A DNA stretch of 64,000 bases from Rhodococcus sp. RD6.2 (lineage in GTDB: Bacteria; Actinomycetota; Actinomycetes; Mycobacteriales; Mycobacteriaceae), in the NCBI RefSeq assembly GCF_001040705.1, contig NZ_CVQP01000004.1:3010-67009 (forward strand). The letters run 5' to 3'. The notes under the pieces are model-generated. The model had not been told where the DNA came from and ran no database searches. It saw nothing but the letters and a program-made list of their open reading frames with translations. The position numbers were made by a program, and so were the translations under genes. Below are positions 38,209-52,100 of this stretch, in pieces; the stretch's first letter is position 1, and each line of letters begins with the position of its first letter.

Positions 38209-39068
38209 CCACCGCGCCCACCCACGAGCGGCGCGACGAGGGCGCCCTCACCCGGATCACGTTCCAGGAGACCACCGAGGCCTACCCGGAGGACTCCCGT
38301 CAGGCCCTGATCACGCACAGCCTGCTGCAGACCCAACGTCTGCTGACCCGCTGGATGCGCGACCCGTTCACGATGCTGCAGGCCATCGTCTACCCGTCGA
38401 TCATGCTGCTCATGTTCAACGCGGTGCTCGGCTCGTCGGTCACCCGGGCGACCGGGATCAACAGCGTCTACGGGTACGCCCCGATGATCACGCTGGTCGG
38501 GTCGATGTTCGGGTCCATCGCCAGCGGTATGCAGCTGAAGATGGAGTGGCATCGAGGCCTGCTGAGCCGGTTCTGGATCCTGCCCGTGCATCGGGCGTCC
38601 GGCCTCATCAGCCGCCTGCTCGCCGAGTCGGTCCGAATCGTGCTCACGACGGTGCTGATCCTCATGGTCGGCATGGTGCTGGGCTTCCGGTTCAACCAGG
38701 GCCCGCTCGCCGGCCTCGCACTGATCTGCGTGCCACTGCTCATGGGCCTGGGTTTCGCGACGATGGTGACCGCGCTGTCGGTGAACGCCGCGAAGGCGCC
38801 GCTGGTTGAGTTGCTGTCCCTGGCGTGTTCCCTGCTCATGTTCTTCAACTCGGGGTTCGTCCCGACTGCTGCGTACCCGACGTGGCTGCAGGGCTTCGTC
38901 GAGAATCAGCCGATGTCCACGGCCATCGACGCGATGAAGGGTCTGAGCCTCGGCGGCCCGGTCGCCGAACCGCTGATCAAGACCGTCCTGTGGTCGGTTG
39001 GCGCGATCGCGCTGTTCACCTGGCCCGCGATCCGCGGCTACCGCAAGGCGGCAGGCACCCCGGCCTGA
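38205..39068 (+). CDS. ABC-2 type transporter permease
   Basis: A 287-aa permease paralogous to the preceding one. The conserved loop reads FFNSGFVPTAAYPTWLQGF, and about six membrane helices are visible after a charged N-terminus. GTG 38205 overlaps the previous stop by 4 bp (GTGA). With the ATPase it makes a three-gene exporter operon. It converges on the NRPS gene across a strong terminator. Confidence 0.9.
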   Translation: MTTAPTHERRDEGALTRITFQETTEAYPEDSRQALITHSLLQTQRLLTRWMRDPFTMLQAIVYPSIMLLMFNAVLGSSVTRATGINSVYGYAPMITLVGSMFGSIASGMQLKMEWHRGLLSRFWILPVHRASGLISRLLAESVRIVLTTVLILMVGMVLGFRFNQGPLAGLALICVPLLMGLGFATMVTALSVNAAKAPLVELLSLACSLLMFFNSGFVPTAAYPTWLQGFVENQPMSTAIDAMKGLSLGGPVAEPLIKTVLWSVGAIALFTWPAIRGYRKAAGTPA

Positions 39069-39121
39069 CGTCCACGCCGGCACCCCGGTCCGGCGTACGA
39101 CACCCCGCACACCCCGATACG

Positions 39122-39153
39122 AGAAGGGCCCCGCCTGCAGGCGGGGCCCTTCT
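39122..39153. terminator. Bidirectional terminator between the ABC exporter and the NRPS
   Basis: Arms 39122-39135 and 39140-39153 form a perfect 14-bp stem with a TGCA loop, placed between the stops of the converging permease and NRPS genes. TTC-rich sequence follows on the plus strand. Confidence 0.92.
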
Positions 39154-39164
39154 TCGTCCCTCTG

Positions 39165-42100
39165 TCAGTGACCGCGCAGGATCCCGTCGAGGACCGGACC
39201 GATCTGCGCCAGTGCCTGCGGCGTGGTCATGCCGTTGTGGTCGGAGTCGACGACATGGGTGCGGATCGTGCCGACCACGTCGACCCACTGCTCGGCGCCG
39301 CTGCCCGGCTCACCGGGGCCTGTCCGGGCCGCGAAGTACTCGACGTCCCCGTCGAACGGCTGCGGGCGGTACGCCTCGATGAGGTCACCGGCCCGACCCG
39401 CACTGGTGAGGATGCGCTCGAGATCCGCCGTGGTGAGCGACGCCGGGAAGCCCGGCACCCCGCGCAGAAGCGTGAGCAGACCGTCGGCGGTGATCGCCGA
39501 GGGATCCGGCCCGAGCTCGATGCCGAAGCCGATTCCGGCCAGCACCTCACCCATGTTGTCGGCGGCTGCGGCCGATCCGACCTCGACGAGGTCGAGGACG
39601 CTGTCGAGCATGACGAGCGACTCGACCTGCTCCCCCGCTGCGCGAAGGTGAACGGCCATCGCGTGGGCGAGGATACCGCCGAGCGACCACCCGAGAAGGT
39701 TGTACGGGCCTTCCGGCTGCACCCTGCGGATGTGGTCGACGTACAGCGCCGCAATGTCCTCGACCGTGTCCGGCAGCGTCCCGCCCGACAACGCGGGCGA
39801 CTGGATTCCGTACACCGGACGATCGACCGACAGGTGCTGCGCGAGTCCGCCGTACGACCACGACAGGCCGACGAACGGATGGATGCAGAACAGCGGCGGC
39901 CGGCTGCCCGCGCTGCGCAGCGGAAGCACGACCTGCAGCGCTGCTTCACCGTCCACCGCGCCGGTGCGCGCGGCGTCGACGCGTTCGGCGATGCGCCGCG
40001 GAGTCGGGTCCGTGAACATCCACTGCAGCGGCACCCGAACGTCGGTCCGCTCCCCGACCAGCGCGACCAGGCGGGTCGCGAGGAGTGAGTGTCCACCGAG
40101 GTCGAAGAACCCGTCGTCGATGCCGATGCCGTCGGAGCCCAGGACCTCCTCGAAGGCCGTGACGACGACCTGTTCGGTCGGCGTGCTCGGCGCGACGTAC
40201 GGCGCCCGCTCCGCGAACTGCGGTTCGGGGAGCGCTCGGCGGTCGATCTTGCCCGCACCGGTCAGCGGGATCTCGCTGATCGGCACGATCGCCGCGGGAA
40301 CCATGTACGACGGCAGCACCTCACCGACGAACGCGGTGAGCTCGACCGGATCGACCTCGGAGCCGTGGACCGGCAGGACGTACGCGGCCAGTGCGGTTGC
40401 GCCGCCCGGGCCGGGCACGCCGATGACGTGCGCGAACTCCACCGTCGGGTGCGCGGCCAGCGCGGACTCGATCTCACCGAGCTCGATCCGGAAACCACGG
40501 ACCTTCACCTGGAAGTCGGAGCGCCCGAGGTAGTCGACGACCCAGCGGTCGGTCCCGGTTCCGGACGCCGACTGCTCGGATCCGTCGCGCGCGATCCAGC
40601 GGGCGACGTCGCCGGTGCGGTACATCCGGTCGCCCGGCTCACCGTAGGGGTTGGCGACGAACCGGTCCGCGGTCAGCGCCGACCTGCGGTGGTAGCCGCG
40701 GGCCAGCGCGTTGCCGAACACGTACAGCTCACCAGCGACGCCCGCGGGCACGGGCCGCAGATGACGGTCGAGGATCACGGCGCCGACTCCGGCGAGCAGG
40801 CCACCGATCGTGACGTGTTCGCCCGCGACGAGGCTGCCGGTCGCGGTGACCCAGATCGTCGCTTCGGTGGGGCCGTACGCGTTGATGAACGACCGTCCCG
40901 GCGCCCAACGCGCCACCAGGTCCGCGGGGCATGCCTCGCCACCCACGGACACCATCCGCAGCTCGTCGAGTCCGTCGGGGTCGACGGACGCGAGCGACCC
41001 GGGCGTGATGAACGCGTGGGTGACGTGCTGCTTGCGGAGCAGGTCGGCGAGCTCCATGCCGCCGAACACCCCGGCAGGCGCGATGACCATCGTCGCGGCC
41101 GCACCGAACGCCATCAGGTACTCGAGGACCGACGCGTCGAAGCTCGGCGAGATGACGTGCAGTACCCGGTCGCCTGCGGAGATGTCGAAGCGCGTGCGCG
41201 CCTCCTCCGCGGTGTTGAAGACGTCCCGATGGGTGACGACGACGCCCTTCGGCAGACCGGTGGAGCCAGAGGTGTAGATCATGTACGCCGCCGACTCCGG
41301 ACGCACGGGGTTCGTGCGGTCGGCATCGGTCACGGGTTCCCCGGACAGCTCGTCGAGGCGCGCGGTGACCGTGGCGTCGTCGAGTTCGATCCACGGCAGT
41401 CCGGCGTGCGGGCCGTCGCGGTGCGCACCGACCGTCAGCCCGAGCGCCGCACCGGAGTCGGTGAGCATGTGCTCGATCCGGTCGGACGGGTAGCTCGGGT
41501 CGATGGGCAGGAACGTCGCTCCGGCCTTGGCAGCCGCCCAGATCGCGGTGACCGAGTCGACGGACCGCGGCAGGGCGATCGCGACGACACTCTCGGTTCC
41601 GACGCCCGAGCCGAGGAGCATTCGAGCGACCCGGTTCGACCGTTCGTCGAGGTCGCGGTACGTCACGCTCTCGTCGCCCTCGATGAGCGCGAGGGCGGCG
41701 GGATCGACTGCGGCGGCGACGGTGAGCAGGTCCGGCAGGCTCAGGAAGCCGTGGCCCTGCGGCCCGCGGGCAGGCACCAGTTCCGCGCGCTGCGCCGCGT
41801 CGACGAGGTCGAGCGACGCCAGCCGAGTCCGCGGATGGCGCGCGAACGTCTCCACCGCCCGGGTGACCATGCCGAGTACGTCGCGGGCACGGTCGTGCGG
41901 GACGACACCGTCGAGGAACTTCAGCCTCAGGCCGAGGGTGCCGCTGTACTCGGCGACGAGGGCGAGCGGGTAGTGGACGGAGTCGGAACCCGACATGCCC
42001 GCAACCACCATGCCGTCGATGTCGCCGCCGCCGTCGGCGCCGCTGTCGGGATACGACTCGTACACCGCGAGGGTGTCGAACGTGGCGCCCGCGCCGGTGA

Positions 42101-43150
42101 CGGACTGGATCTCGGGCACCCCGACGTAGTGGTGGTCGAGGAGGTCGGCCTGCTCGCCCTGAACACGGGACAGCATGTCGGTGACCGTCTCGGCGGAGTC
42201 CACCCGCACCCGCACGGGCAGGGTGTTGATGAACAGGCCGATCATGTCCTCGACGCCCGCGATCTGCGGCGGGCGTCCCGACACGGTGGCGCCGAAGGTG
42301 ACGTCGTCGCGCCCGGTGAGGGTGGCGACGACCAGCGCCCACGCGGTCTGCACGACGGTGTTCATCGTGAAGCCGTGTTCGCGGCCGAGTGCGACGAGCG
42401 CATCCGAGACGTCGGCGTCGAGTTCCACCGACAGTTCCCGGGATTCACCCGGATCGCTTCCGGCGTCGCTGATGACGACGGTCGGCTCGTCGCTGCCGTC
42501 GAACGCGACTCGCCACGCCTCGAGCGACTCGGCCCGATCCTGCTTCGACAGCCAGGTCAGGAAGTCGCGGTACCTGCGTGCGGGCGGCAGGTGCGTCGCG
42601 TCGCCGTGGGTGGCGTACAGCGCGAACAGTTCACGCAGCAGCAGCGGTGTGGACCATCCGTCGATGAGCGCATGGTGCAGGAGCAGCATCAGGCGGTAGT
42701 CCCCGTCGGCCACCTCGACGAGCGTGAAGCGGATCAGTGGCGCCGACGCGAGGTCGAAGCCCTTGGCCCGGTCCGCGTCCTGCAGCGCGGTCAGCGCCGC
42801 GTCCAGCTCGTCGGCGGGCACGCCGGTCAGGTCGACGGTCCGCCACGGCAGGACGACGTTCGACTGAACGATCTGCGCGCCGACACCGCCGTCGTGGCTG
42901 AATGCGACCCGCAGGTTCGGGTACCGCTCGAGCAGGGCCTGACCTGCCGTGCGGATGCGGTCGGGGTCGACCGCGCCGGTGAGGGTGAGCATCATCTGGA
43001 CCTGGTAGAAGTCCGTGTCGCCCTCGGCAAGTCGAGACTGGTAGAGCAGTCCGTCCTGCAGCGGCGACAACGACATCACGTCGGTGAGGTCGGGGTACTG
43101 CTCCTCCCACCGGTCGATCTGCCGCTGGTCGACGGTCACCAGGTCGAAGT
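39165..43150 (-). other. NRPS last module: C-A7-T7 and thioesterase
   Basis: The condensation domain is DCL type (SLSPLQDGLLYQ, HHALIDGWS). Adenylation covers about 41745-40180, with pocket code D-A-L-F-S-G-A-I-W-K, not assignable. The carrier serine is at 40086-40088 (LGGHS). The type I thioesterase fills about 40000-39165, with the nucleophile serine of GWSLGG at 39684-39686, a following LDS aspartate and the terminal histidine in SDHNGM. Confidence 0.8.
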
Positions 43151-46100
43151 CCGACGGCGTGAAGCCTCCGGTGTCCGGGCGGACCGCGTACTCCGCGAGG
43201 GCGGTCAGCGCCGCCACCCACAGGTCGGCGAACCGCTGCACCTCGGCGCGAGCGAGCATGCCGCTCGCGTACGACCAGGTGGCGATCAGCTTGGAGCCCG
43301 TCGGGGTGCCGATCGCAGCGGCGTTGATGTCGAGCACCGCGGGCACGACCATGTCGTCGTCGCGGCGTCCGGCCAGGTTGACCGGCTGCTCGCCCGAGCT
43401 GCCCGTGTCGGCGGCGTCGTCGTTCACGGCCCCGCGGCGTCCCAGGTAGTTGAACCCGATCTGGGGGGCCGCGAACGCACCGAGTTCCTCGGCGGTCTCG
43501 GGGTTGAGCCTGCTGAGCAGGCCGTATCCGATGCCGTGGTCCGGGACGGCGAGCAGTTGCTCCTTGACGGCCTTGACCGCGGCACCGAGGTCGCCGTCGC
43601 CTGCGAAGGCGGCGGCCAGGTCGATGTCGGACAGGTCGAGCCGGACGGGAACCTGGGTGGTGAACCAGCCGACGGTGCGCGAGAGGTCCGCACCCGCCAG
43701 CACCTGGTCCTCGCGACCGTGGCCCTCGAGATTCACCAGGGCGGTCGGCTCGTCGATTCCGCGTTCTCCGCGCCACACGACCAGCGCCATGGCGAGCGCG
43801 GTGAGCAACCCGTCGTTGGCGGTGCCGTGGAACCGCTGCGGCAGGGCGGTCAGGACCGCGTCCGCGATGGCGGACGGGACCTCGACGTGCAGGTCCTCGA
43901 CCGTCGCGACGACGTCGCGAGCCGGGTCGAGCGGACGGGAGCCGAGAGCCGGGTCCGGCCCGTCCAGGATGCGCCGCCAGGTGTCCAGCTCGGCCACGCG
44001 CCGGTCGGAGCGGGCCTCCTCGACGAGTCCGTGCGCCCAGCGCCGGGCCGACGTGCCGACCGGGCCGAGGGTGACGGGCTGGTCGTGTGAGATCTGTCCC
44101 CACGCGGTGACGAGGTCGCCGCTGATGATCGGCCAGGAGACACCGTCGACGGCCAGGTGGTGCACGAGCAGCATGAGCCGGCCCGGCTGCTCGGTGTCGT
44201 CGGAGACGAACCAGACCGCCTGCAGCATCACGGCGTCCGCCGGGTCGAGGCGATCGGCGGCCGCGTCGAGTTCGCCTGCGGCGACATCGACGAAATCACC
44301 CGTGTGGGTGACGGTGTGGACGAGGTCACCGGCGTCGATCGCGCCGAACTCGACGACCTCGAGCATCGGCGCACCGTCCGTGACGACGAGGCGCGCCCGC
44401 AGCATGTCGTGGTGGTCGATGACCGCCTGGACCGCTGCGACGAGGTGCGCCGGGTCGACGTCGCGCGGCAGCGTCAGGATTTCCGCCTGCGAGAACCGGC
44501 GGTAGCTGCGTCCGTGCTCGATCATCCAGTGCGCGATCGGCGACAGCGGCATCTCGCCGACACCGCCACCGGGCAGTTCCTCGAGAACCTCGAGTTCGAC
44601 CCCGCCCGCGACCTCGGCGAGGGCCGCGACGGTCCGGTGCTCGAACACCATCCGCGACGTCAGGACGATGCCCGCGTGCTTGGCTCGCGCGGCGAGCTGG
44701 ATGGACAGGATGCTGTCGCCGCCGAGCGCGAAGAACGAGTCGTCGACGCCGACGGACTCGAGCCCGAGGACCTGCGCGAACAGTTCGCACAGCACCTTCT
44801 CGGTGTCGGTGCGCGGGGCCCGGGACGCGCCGGCCCTGGCGGCCAGGTCCGGTGCGGGGAGGGCCTTGCGATCGAGCTTTCCGCTGCGGTTGAGCGGGAA
44901 GGCGTCCAGGGTGACGAAAACCGCGGGAACCATGTACTCGGGCAGGCTCCGGCCGAGTGCGGCGGTCAGGGCCTGCTCGTCGAGTGCGGTGTTCGGCGCG
45001 GGCACGACGTAGCCGACGAGGAGCTGCTGCCCGGGGGTGTCCTCCCGGACCAGCACCGCCGCCTGTGCGACCGAATCCTGTTCGTGCAGCACGGCTTCGA
45101 TCTCACCGAGCTCGATGCGCAGGCCGCGCAGCTTGACCTGGAAGTCAGCGCGACCGAAGTAGTCGAGCTCCCCGGAGCTGTTCCAGCGCACCCGGTCGCC
45201 GGTGCGGTACATCCGGGACCCGGTGTCGCCGAACGGGTTGGCGACGAAGCGTTCCGACGTCTGCCCGAACATGGCGCCGTAGCCGCGGCCGACGGCGACG
45301 CCGCCGACGTACAGCTCGCCTGCCACGCCGACCGGGGTCGGACGCAGCCGGTCGTCGAGGACGTACAACTCGACACCGGGGATCGGCGCGCCGATCGGCA
45401 CGCTGCCCTGCTCGTCGCGTCCGACCTCGTGGAAGGACACGACGTCCGACGCCTCGGTGGGTCCGTAGCTGTTGAACACGCGGAGTCCGCCGTCGATCAG
45501 CGTGCGCAGCGGTGTCAGCTTGACGGCTTCACCGCCGAGGAACAGCATCCGCAGACGCGCGAGTGTGCCGTCGGTGTCCGCGTCGACGACCGCTTCGAAC
45601 GCGGACGGCGACATGTTGGCCACGGCGATCGGGTTGCTCGCGACGATCCCGAGGATCACCTCGGGATCGAAGCCGTCGCCCGCGAGGTGCACGGTCGCAC
45701 CGGAGACGAGCGCGGCCCACACGTTCTTCTGCGTGAGGTCGAAGCTCGGCGACGACGCGACGAGCACGCCGTCGCCCGTCGTCAGGTCCAGCTCACGCCG
45801 GTACCAGTCGACCGTGTTGGCGATGCCTGCCATCGGCACCAGTGTCGGCTTCGGACGACCGGTGGAGCCGGACGTCGAGATGACGTAGCCGAGGCGTTCT
45901 CCCGCACCGGACTCGCGCCACGGGTCCTCCGTGACCTCCACTGCGACTGCCTCGTTCGGGCCACCGATTCCGTCGACCGCGAGCACCGCGGCACCGCCGA
46001 CGGTCCCGTCGACCTCGGCCGTCGTGATCCACGCGGCCGTCGACACCAGCGCACGAGCGCGGGTGTCGGTGAGCAGCGCCGCGATCCGGTCCACCGGATG

Positions 46101-49100
46101 AGACGGGTCGACGGGCGCGTATGCGGCGCCGACCTTCCAGACGGCGAGCATGCCGACGATCCATTCCGCGGACCTGGCGAGCGCCAGGGCCACGACGTCG
46201 TCGCGACGGGCACCCGCCGAGGTCAACTGCGCGGCAAGGGCGTTCGCGCGCTCGTCGAGTTCGCGGTAGGTCAGGGACGTGCCACCGTCGACGACGGCAA
46301 GCGCGTCCGGGGTCCGGTCGACCTGCGCCGCCATCCGGCCGACCAGCGTGGCCGCTCCGATCGCGGGAACGGCGCCGCGACCGAACGCGTCGATCTGTGC
46401 ACGCTCGTCGGGCCCGAGCAGGTCGACGTCACCGATCCGCAGGGCCGGGTTTGCCGACACCTGCTCGAGGATCCGCACGAACCGGTCGGCGAACCCGCGG
46501 ACGGTGGACCCGTCGAACAGGTCGGTGGCGTAGCTGATCGATCCGGCGATCGACGCGGCCGTGCCGTCCTGACCGTAGGTCTCCTGCAGGCCGAAGGTCA
46601 GGTCGAACTTGGCCGGCTCGGGGCCCGCGTCGACGGCGCCGACGGTGAGTCCCGGCAGTTCGAAGCTCGCCTGTTCGAGGTTCTGGAACGTCAGCATCAC
46701 CTGGAACAGCGGCGAGTGTGCGGTGGAGCGTTCCGGTTCGAGCACCTCGACGAGGCGCTCGAACGGAATGTCGGTGTGACCGAACGCCGCAAGGTCGCTT
46801 TCGCGGACCGAGGCAACGAGTTCGGCGAAGGTGGCGTCCGGGTCGACCTGGGCACGCAGCACCAGGGTGCCGACGAACATGCCGACGAGGTCGTCGAGAG
46901 CGGCGTCTCCACGGCCCGCCGACGGGGTGCCGAGGGCGATGTCGGTCGTGCCGGACAGCCCGGCGAGCAGCACCGACAGTGCCGCGTGCGCAACCATGAA
47001 CACGCTCGCGCCGCCGCTGCGCGCGACCTCGACGAGGGCACGGTGCGTGTCGGTGTCGATCGTGAAGTCGATCGAGTCGCCGTGCAGTGACTGCACCGGC
47101 GGCCGGGGCCGGTCGGTGGGCAGTTCCAGCTGCGTCGGCAGATCCGCGAGCGCCTCACGCCAGAAGTCGATCTGGCGTGCCGCGACGGACTGCGGATCGC
47201 GCTCGTCTCCGAGCACCTCACGCTGCCAGATCGCGAAATCTGCGTACTGGACCGGGAGTTCGGTCCACTGCGGTTCCAGGCCCGCGGCACGCGAGCCGTA
47301 CGCGACCATGACGTCCCGCGCGAGCGGAGCCATCGACGAGCCGTCACCGGCGATGTGATGCACGACGACGACCAGGACCCGCTCGGTCGGCGAGGTCTCG
47401 AACAGCGCGATCCGCAGCGGCGGCGCGACGGTGACGTCGAAGCCGGCGGTGGCGAAGGCGCCGACTGCGCCGAGAAGGTCGGTGTCGGACACCTTCCGCG
47501 GCGCCAGTGCCGGGACCACCTCGTCGGCGGGCAGCACGACCTGGAACGGTTCGCGTCCGGCCGCCGGATAGAGCGTGCGGAGCGTTTCGTGCCGGTCGAC
47601 GACGTCCGCGACGGCCTGAGCGAGCGCGGCGACGTCGAGCTCACCGGTCAGTCGCACCGCCAACGGGATGTTGTAGGCGGCGGACTCGGTGTCGAACTGG
47701 TTGAGGAACCACATCCGGCGCTGCGCGAGCGAGAGCGGGACACGGTCCGGACGCGGCACGACCGTGAGAGCCGGACGCGACACACCCTCTGCGCGAACGG
47801 AGTCCACATGAGCGGCGAGTGCGGCGACGGTGGGGGCGTCGAACACCTGCCGGACACCGATGCTCGCACCGAGGACGGTGCCGATCCGGGCCGTGACCCG
47901 GGTCGCCGACAGCGAGTTGCCGCCGAGGTCGAAGAAGCTGTCCGTCGATCCGATGCGGGCGACGCCGAGCACCTCGGCGAAGATCCCGGCGACGATCTCC
48001 TCGGTCGCCGTCCGCGGCGGGGTGTACCCGCCGGTGACCGTGACGATCTCGGGCTCGGGCAGTGCCCGGGTGTCGAGCTTGCCCGCAGGAGTCGTCGGCA
48101 GTTCGTCGAGGACGACGATCGCCGACGGCACCATGTAGGCGGGCAGGGTCCGGGCGATGCGCTCGGTCAGCTCCGCGACGCGGATGTCGGCGCCGGGGGC
48201 CGCGAGAACGTACGAGACCAGGTGGGTCTCACCGGAGTCGACGACGTGACCGGCGGTGTGCGCGAAGTCGACGCCCGGGTTCGCCGCGAGCGCGGCGTTG
48301 ATCTCGCCGAGCTCGATGCGGAAGCCACGGACCTTGACCTGGCTGTCGGACCGGCCGAGGTACTGCAGGCGCGGCAGGGTGTCGTCGGTGGTCCAGCGGA
48401 CCACGTCACCCGTGCGGTACATCCGGGCGCCGCCACCGTTGCCCGTCGCTCCGCCCCCGAAGGGGTTGGCCACGAAGCGATCCGACGTCAGGCCTGCGCG
48501 GGCGTGGTAACCCCGAGCCAGTTCCGGACCGGCGAGGTACAGCTCGCCGGGCACCCCGACGGGCACCGGCCGCAGCCGGGAGTCGAGCACGAGCGCCTCG
48601 ACACCGAGGGTGGGTCCGCCGATCGCGATCGGCTCACCCGCGACCATCGGGCCGTCGATCGCGACCGCGATCGTCGCCTCCGTCGGTCCGTACATGTTGT
48701 ACATCGCCCGGCCACGAGCCCAGCGCTCCGCGAGCTCGGGCGGACACGCGTCGCCGCCGGTGCCGATCATCACGAGACGATCGAGTCCGCGCTCGTCCAC
48801 GGACGCCAACGCTGCCGGCGTGATGAAGGCGTGGGTGACCTCGCCGTCGCGGAGCAAACGGGTCAGCTCGGCGCCACCGAAGACGCTCGGCGGTGCGATG
48901 ACGAGGGCGGCACCGGACCCGAACGCCATCAGGAACTCGATGATCGACGCGTCGAAGCTGGGGGTGGTCACGTGCAGCACCCGCGACGCGGAGCTCAGCG
49001 AGAAGCGGCGGCGGACGTCCTCCACCAGGTTGTACACGCCCTGGTGGCTGACTGCGACGCCCTTCGGCAGTCCGGTCGACCCGGACGTGTAGATCAGGTA

Positions 49101-52100
49101 CGCCGCATGACGGACGTCGAGCGCGGACACGCGAACGGCGTCGGTGACCGGCGCCGCCGACTGCTGCGCCCACTCGACGGCGAAGTCGGCGTCGTCGAGC
49201 ACCAGCCAGTCGATGGTGTCGTCGAACGAATCGCGGTGCGCCCGAACCGTGATGCCGAGCGGAGCACCGGAGTCGGTGAGCATGTGCGCGATCCGGTCGG
49301 CCGGGTAGTTCGGGTCGACAGGCAGGAACGCCGCACCGGACTTGGCGACGGCCCAGACCGCGGTGACCGATTCGATCGACCGGGACAGACCGAGCGCGAC
49401 GAAACTCTCGGGGCCGACGCCGCGGTCCACCAGGACGCGAGCGAGGCGCGTGGACCGCTCGTCGAGTTCCCGGTAGCTGACCGACGTGTCACCGAGCACG
49501 AGTGCGGTGCCTGCCGGGTCCGCCGCGGCGACCGAGGAGAAGATCTCGGGCAACGTACGGATTCCGGTCTCGCCCACGCCGCGAACCGTCGTGAGGGCGC
49601 GGCGTTCGACCTCGTCCAGGATGTCGATGTCGCCGACCGGGGTGGACGGGTCGGCGGCGATCGCATCCAGGATCCGGGACAGGCGCGCCGCGAACAGCTC
49701 CACCGTCTCGGCGTCGAAAATGTCCGTGGCGTAACCGAATCGGGCGGTCATGCCGTCCGCGACACCGTCGTCGTCGATGCGCTCCGTGTAGGACAGTTCC
49801 AGATCGAACTTCTCGACGTGGGTGTCCTCGGCGATGCCGCTGACGGTCAGTCCGGGCAGGTCGAACCGCTCCTCGCCGACGTCCTCGGTGGACAGCACCA
49901 CCTGGAACAGCGGTGCGTGCGACGTGGACCGGGCGGGGTCGAGGACGTCGACGAGCCGCTCGAACGGCAGGTCCGCGTGGGCGAACGCACCGAGGTCGGC
50001 CTCGCGGGCCAGGCCGAGCAGGGTCGTGAAGTCGCGAGCGCCGTCCACCTCGGTGCGAAGAACGAGGGTGTTGACGAACATGCCGACGAGGTCGTCGAGG
50101 GCACGGTCGCCGCGTCCGGCGATCGGGGTGCCGACGACGACGTCGGAGGTGCCCGACAGACGTGCCAGCAGGACGGCGAGCGCGGAGTGCATCACCATGA
50201 ACACGGTGGCGCCGCTGTCCCTGGCGACCTCCCGCAGCCGCGCGTGGGTCTGCGGCGAGACCGCGAAGTCGACGCGCGCGCCCTGCTGGGCGCGTTCGGC
50301 CGGACGTGGCCGGTCGGTCGGCAGCGCCAGCACCTCGGGCACACCCGCGAGCGTCTCGGTCCAGTAGGCGATCTGCTCGGCGGCGAGCGACTCGGCATCG
50401 GATTCGTCACCGAGCACGTCCCGCTGCCAGAGCGTGTAGTCCGCGTACTGCACCGCGAGCGGGGCCCAACCGGGCTCCAGTCCCGCCGTACGGGCCAGGT
50501 ACGCGACCATCACGTCGCGGGCGAGCGGCGCCGTCGACGATCCGTCGCCGGAGATGTGGTGGACGACGAACGCAAGGACGTGCTCGTCCGCGGCGACCCG
50601 GTACAGCGCGACCCGGACTGGGGCACCGGCGGTCACGTCGAACGGAGCGAGCGCGAATTCCCGCACCACCGACGCGATCTCGTCGGCGGTGACATCGATC
50701 GGCGTCAGGTCGGCGTCGATCTCGTCGACCCCGAGGATCACCTGGTGCGGTCCGTCCGCGGAGTCGGGGAACACCGTGCGGATGGACTCGTGGCGGGCGA
50801 TCACGTCACGAACCGCGGCGGCCATCGCCGCGGCGTCGAGGTCGCCGGACAGCCGAACCGCCAGCGGGATGTTGTACGCGGCCGAGTCCGGGTCGAAGCG
50901 GTTGAGGAACCACATCCGCTGCTGCGCCAGCGACAGCGGAATCCGCTCGGGACGCGGACCCGCCGTGAGAGCGGGCACGGCCCGGCCGGTCCCGGCGCGC
51001 TCGGCCTGCTGGGCGAGACCGGCGACGGTCGGCGCGTCGAAGAGCGCGCGAACGCCGAGGGCGGTGCCCAGCGCGGCATTGACGCGGGCGATCACCCGGG
51101 TCGCGACGAGCGAGTTGCCGCCGAGGTCGAAGAAGCTGTCGGTGGCACCGACGCGGCCCCGCCCGACGACCTCCGCGAACACGGACGCGACAATCTCTTC
51201 GACCGGCCCGCGCGGCGCCACGAACGCGGCGTCGTCGACCTCGATGTGGGGAACGGGCAGGGCGCGACGATCCAGCTTTCCGCTGGCGTTCAGCGGCATC
51301 TCGTCCAGCACGACGAAGGCGGCCGGAACCATGTAGGCGGGCAGACGGCCGGCGAGGTGCGACTTCAAGACGCCCTGGTCGACGCCGGTGCCGGTCGTAT
51401 CGGCACCGCCCACGACGTAGGCGACCAGCTGGTCACCGGTGTGCGGGTCGCTGTGCAGGACGACGACGGCCTGCTCGACCGCGGGATGCGTCAGGAGCGC
51501 CGACTCGATCTCACCGAGCTCGATGCGCAGGCCGCGCAGCTTGACCTGGAAGTCGGTGCGGCCCAGGAACTCCAGCTGTCCTTCTGCATTCCAGCGCACG
51601 AGGTCGCCGGTGCGGTACATGCGGGAACCGTTGCCCTCGAACGGGTTCGCAACGAACCGGTCGGAGGTCAGGTCGGCGCGGCCGACGTAGCCGCGCGCGA
51701 GCTGGTCGCCGCCGTGATACAGCTCGCCCGCGACACCGGCCGGAACCGGACGCAACCGGGCGTCGAGGACGTACGACGTGGTGTTCCACACAGCTCGGCC
51801 GATGGGGACGATCCACTCCCCCGCCTCGGCGGCGTCGAACGCGGTCGTGGTGATTGCGGCCTCGGTGGGTCCGTACGTGTTCTCCACGACAGCACCGAGT
51901 TCGGCGACCTTCCTCGCAGTCTGCGGGGTCAGCGCCTCGCCACCCGCGATGATGTGACGCATCGAGTCGGGCAGCCCCATGTCGGGGCTGGCGAGCAGCA
52001 TCTCGAGCAGCGACGGCACGAACTCCGCGATCGTGATGCCCTCGGCGGCCATCACCTCGGTCAGGTACTCGGGGTCGCGGTGCCCGTCGGGTCGCAGCAC

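Noticed and set aside
40089-44090. Another long plus-strand open frame of over 1,300 codons
   Set aside because: It is the same type of shadow opposite the C7-A7 and E6 domains, without a recognisable start region or motif.
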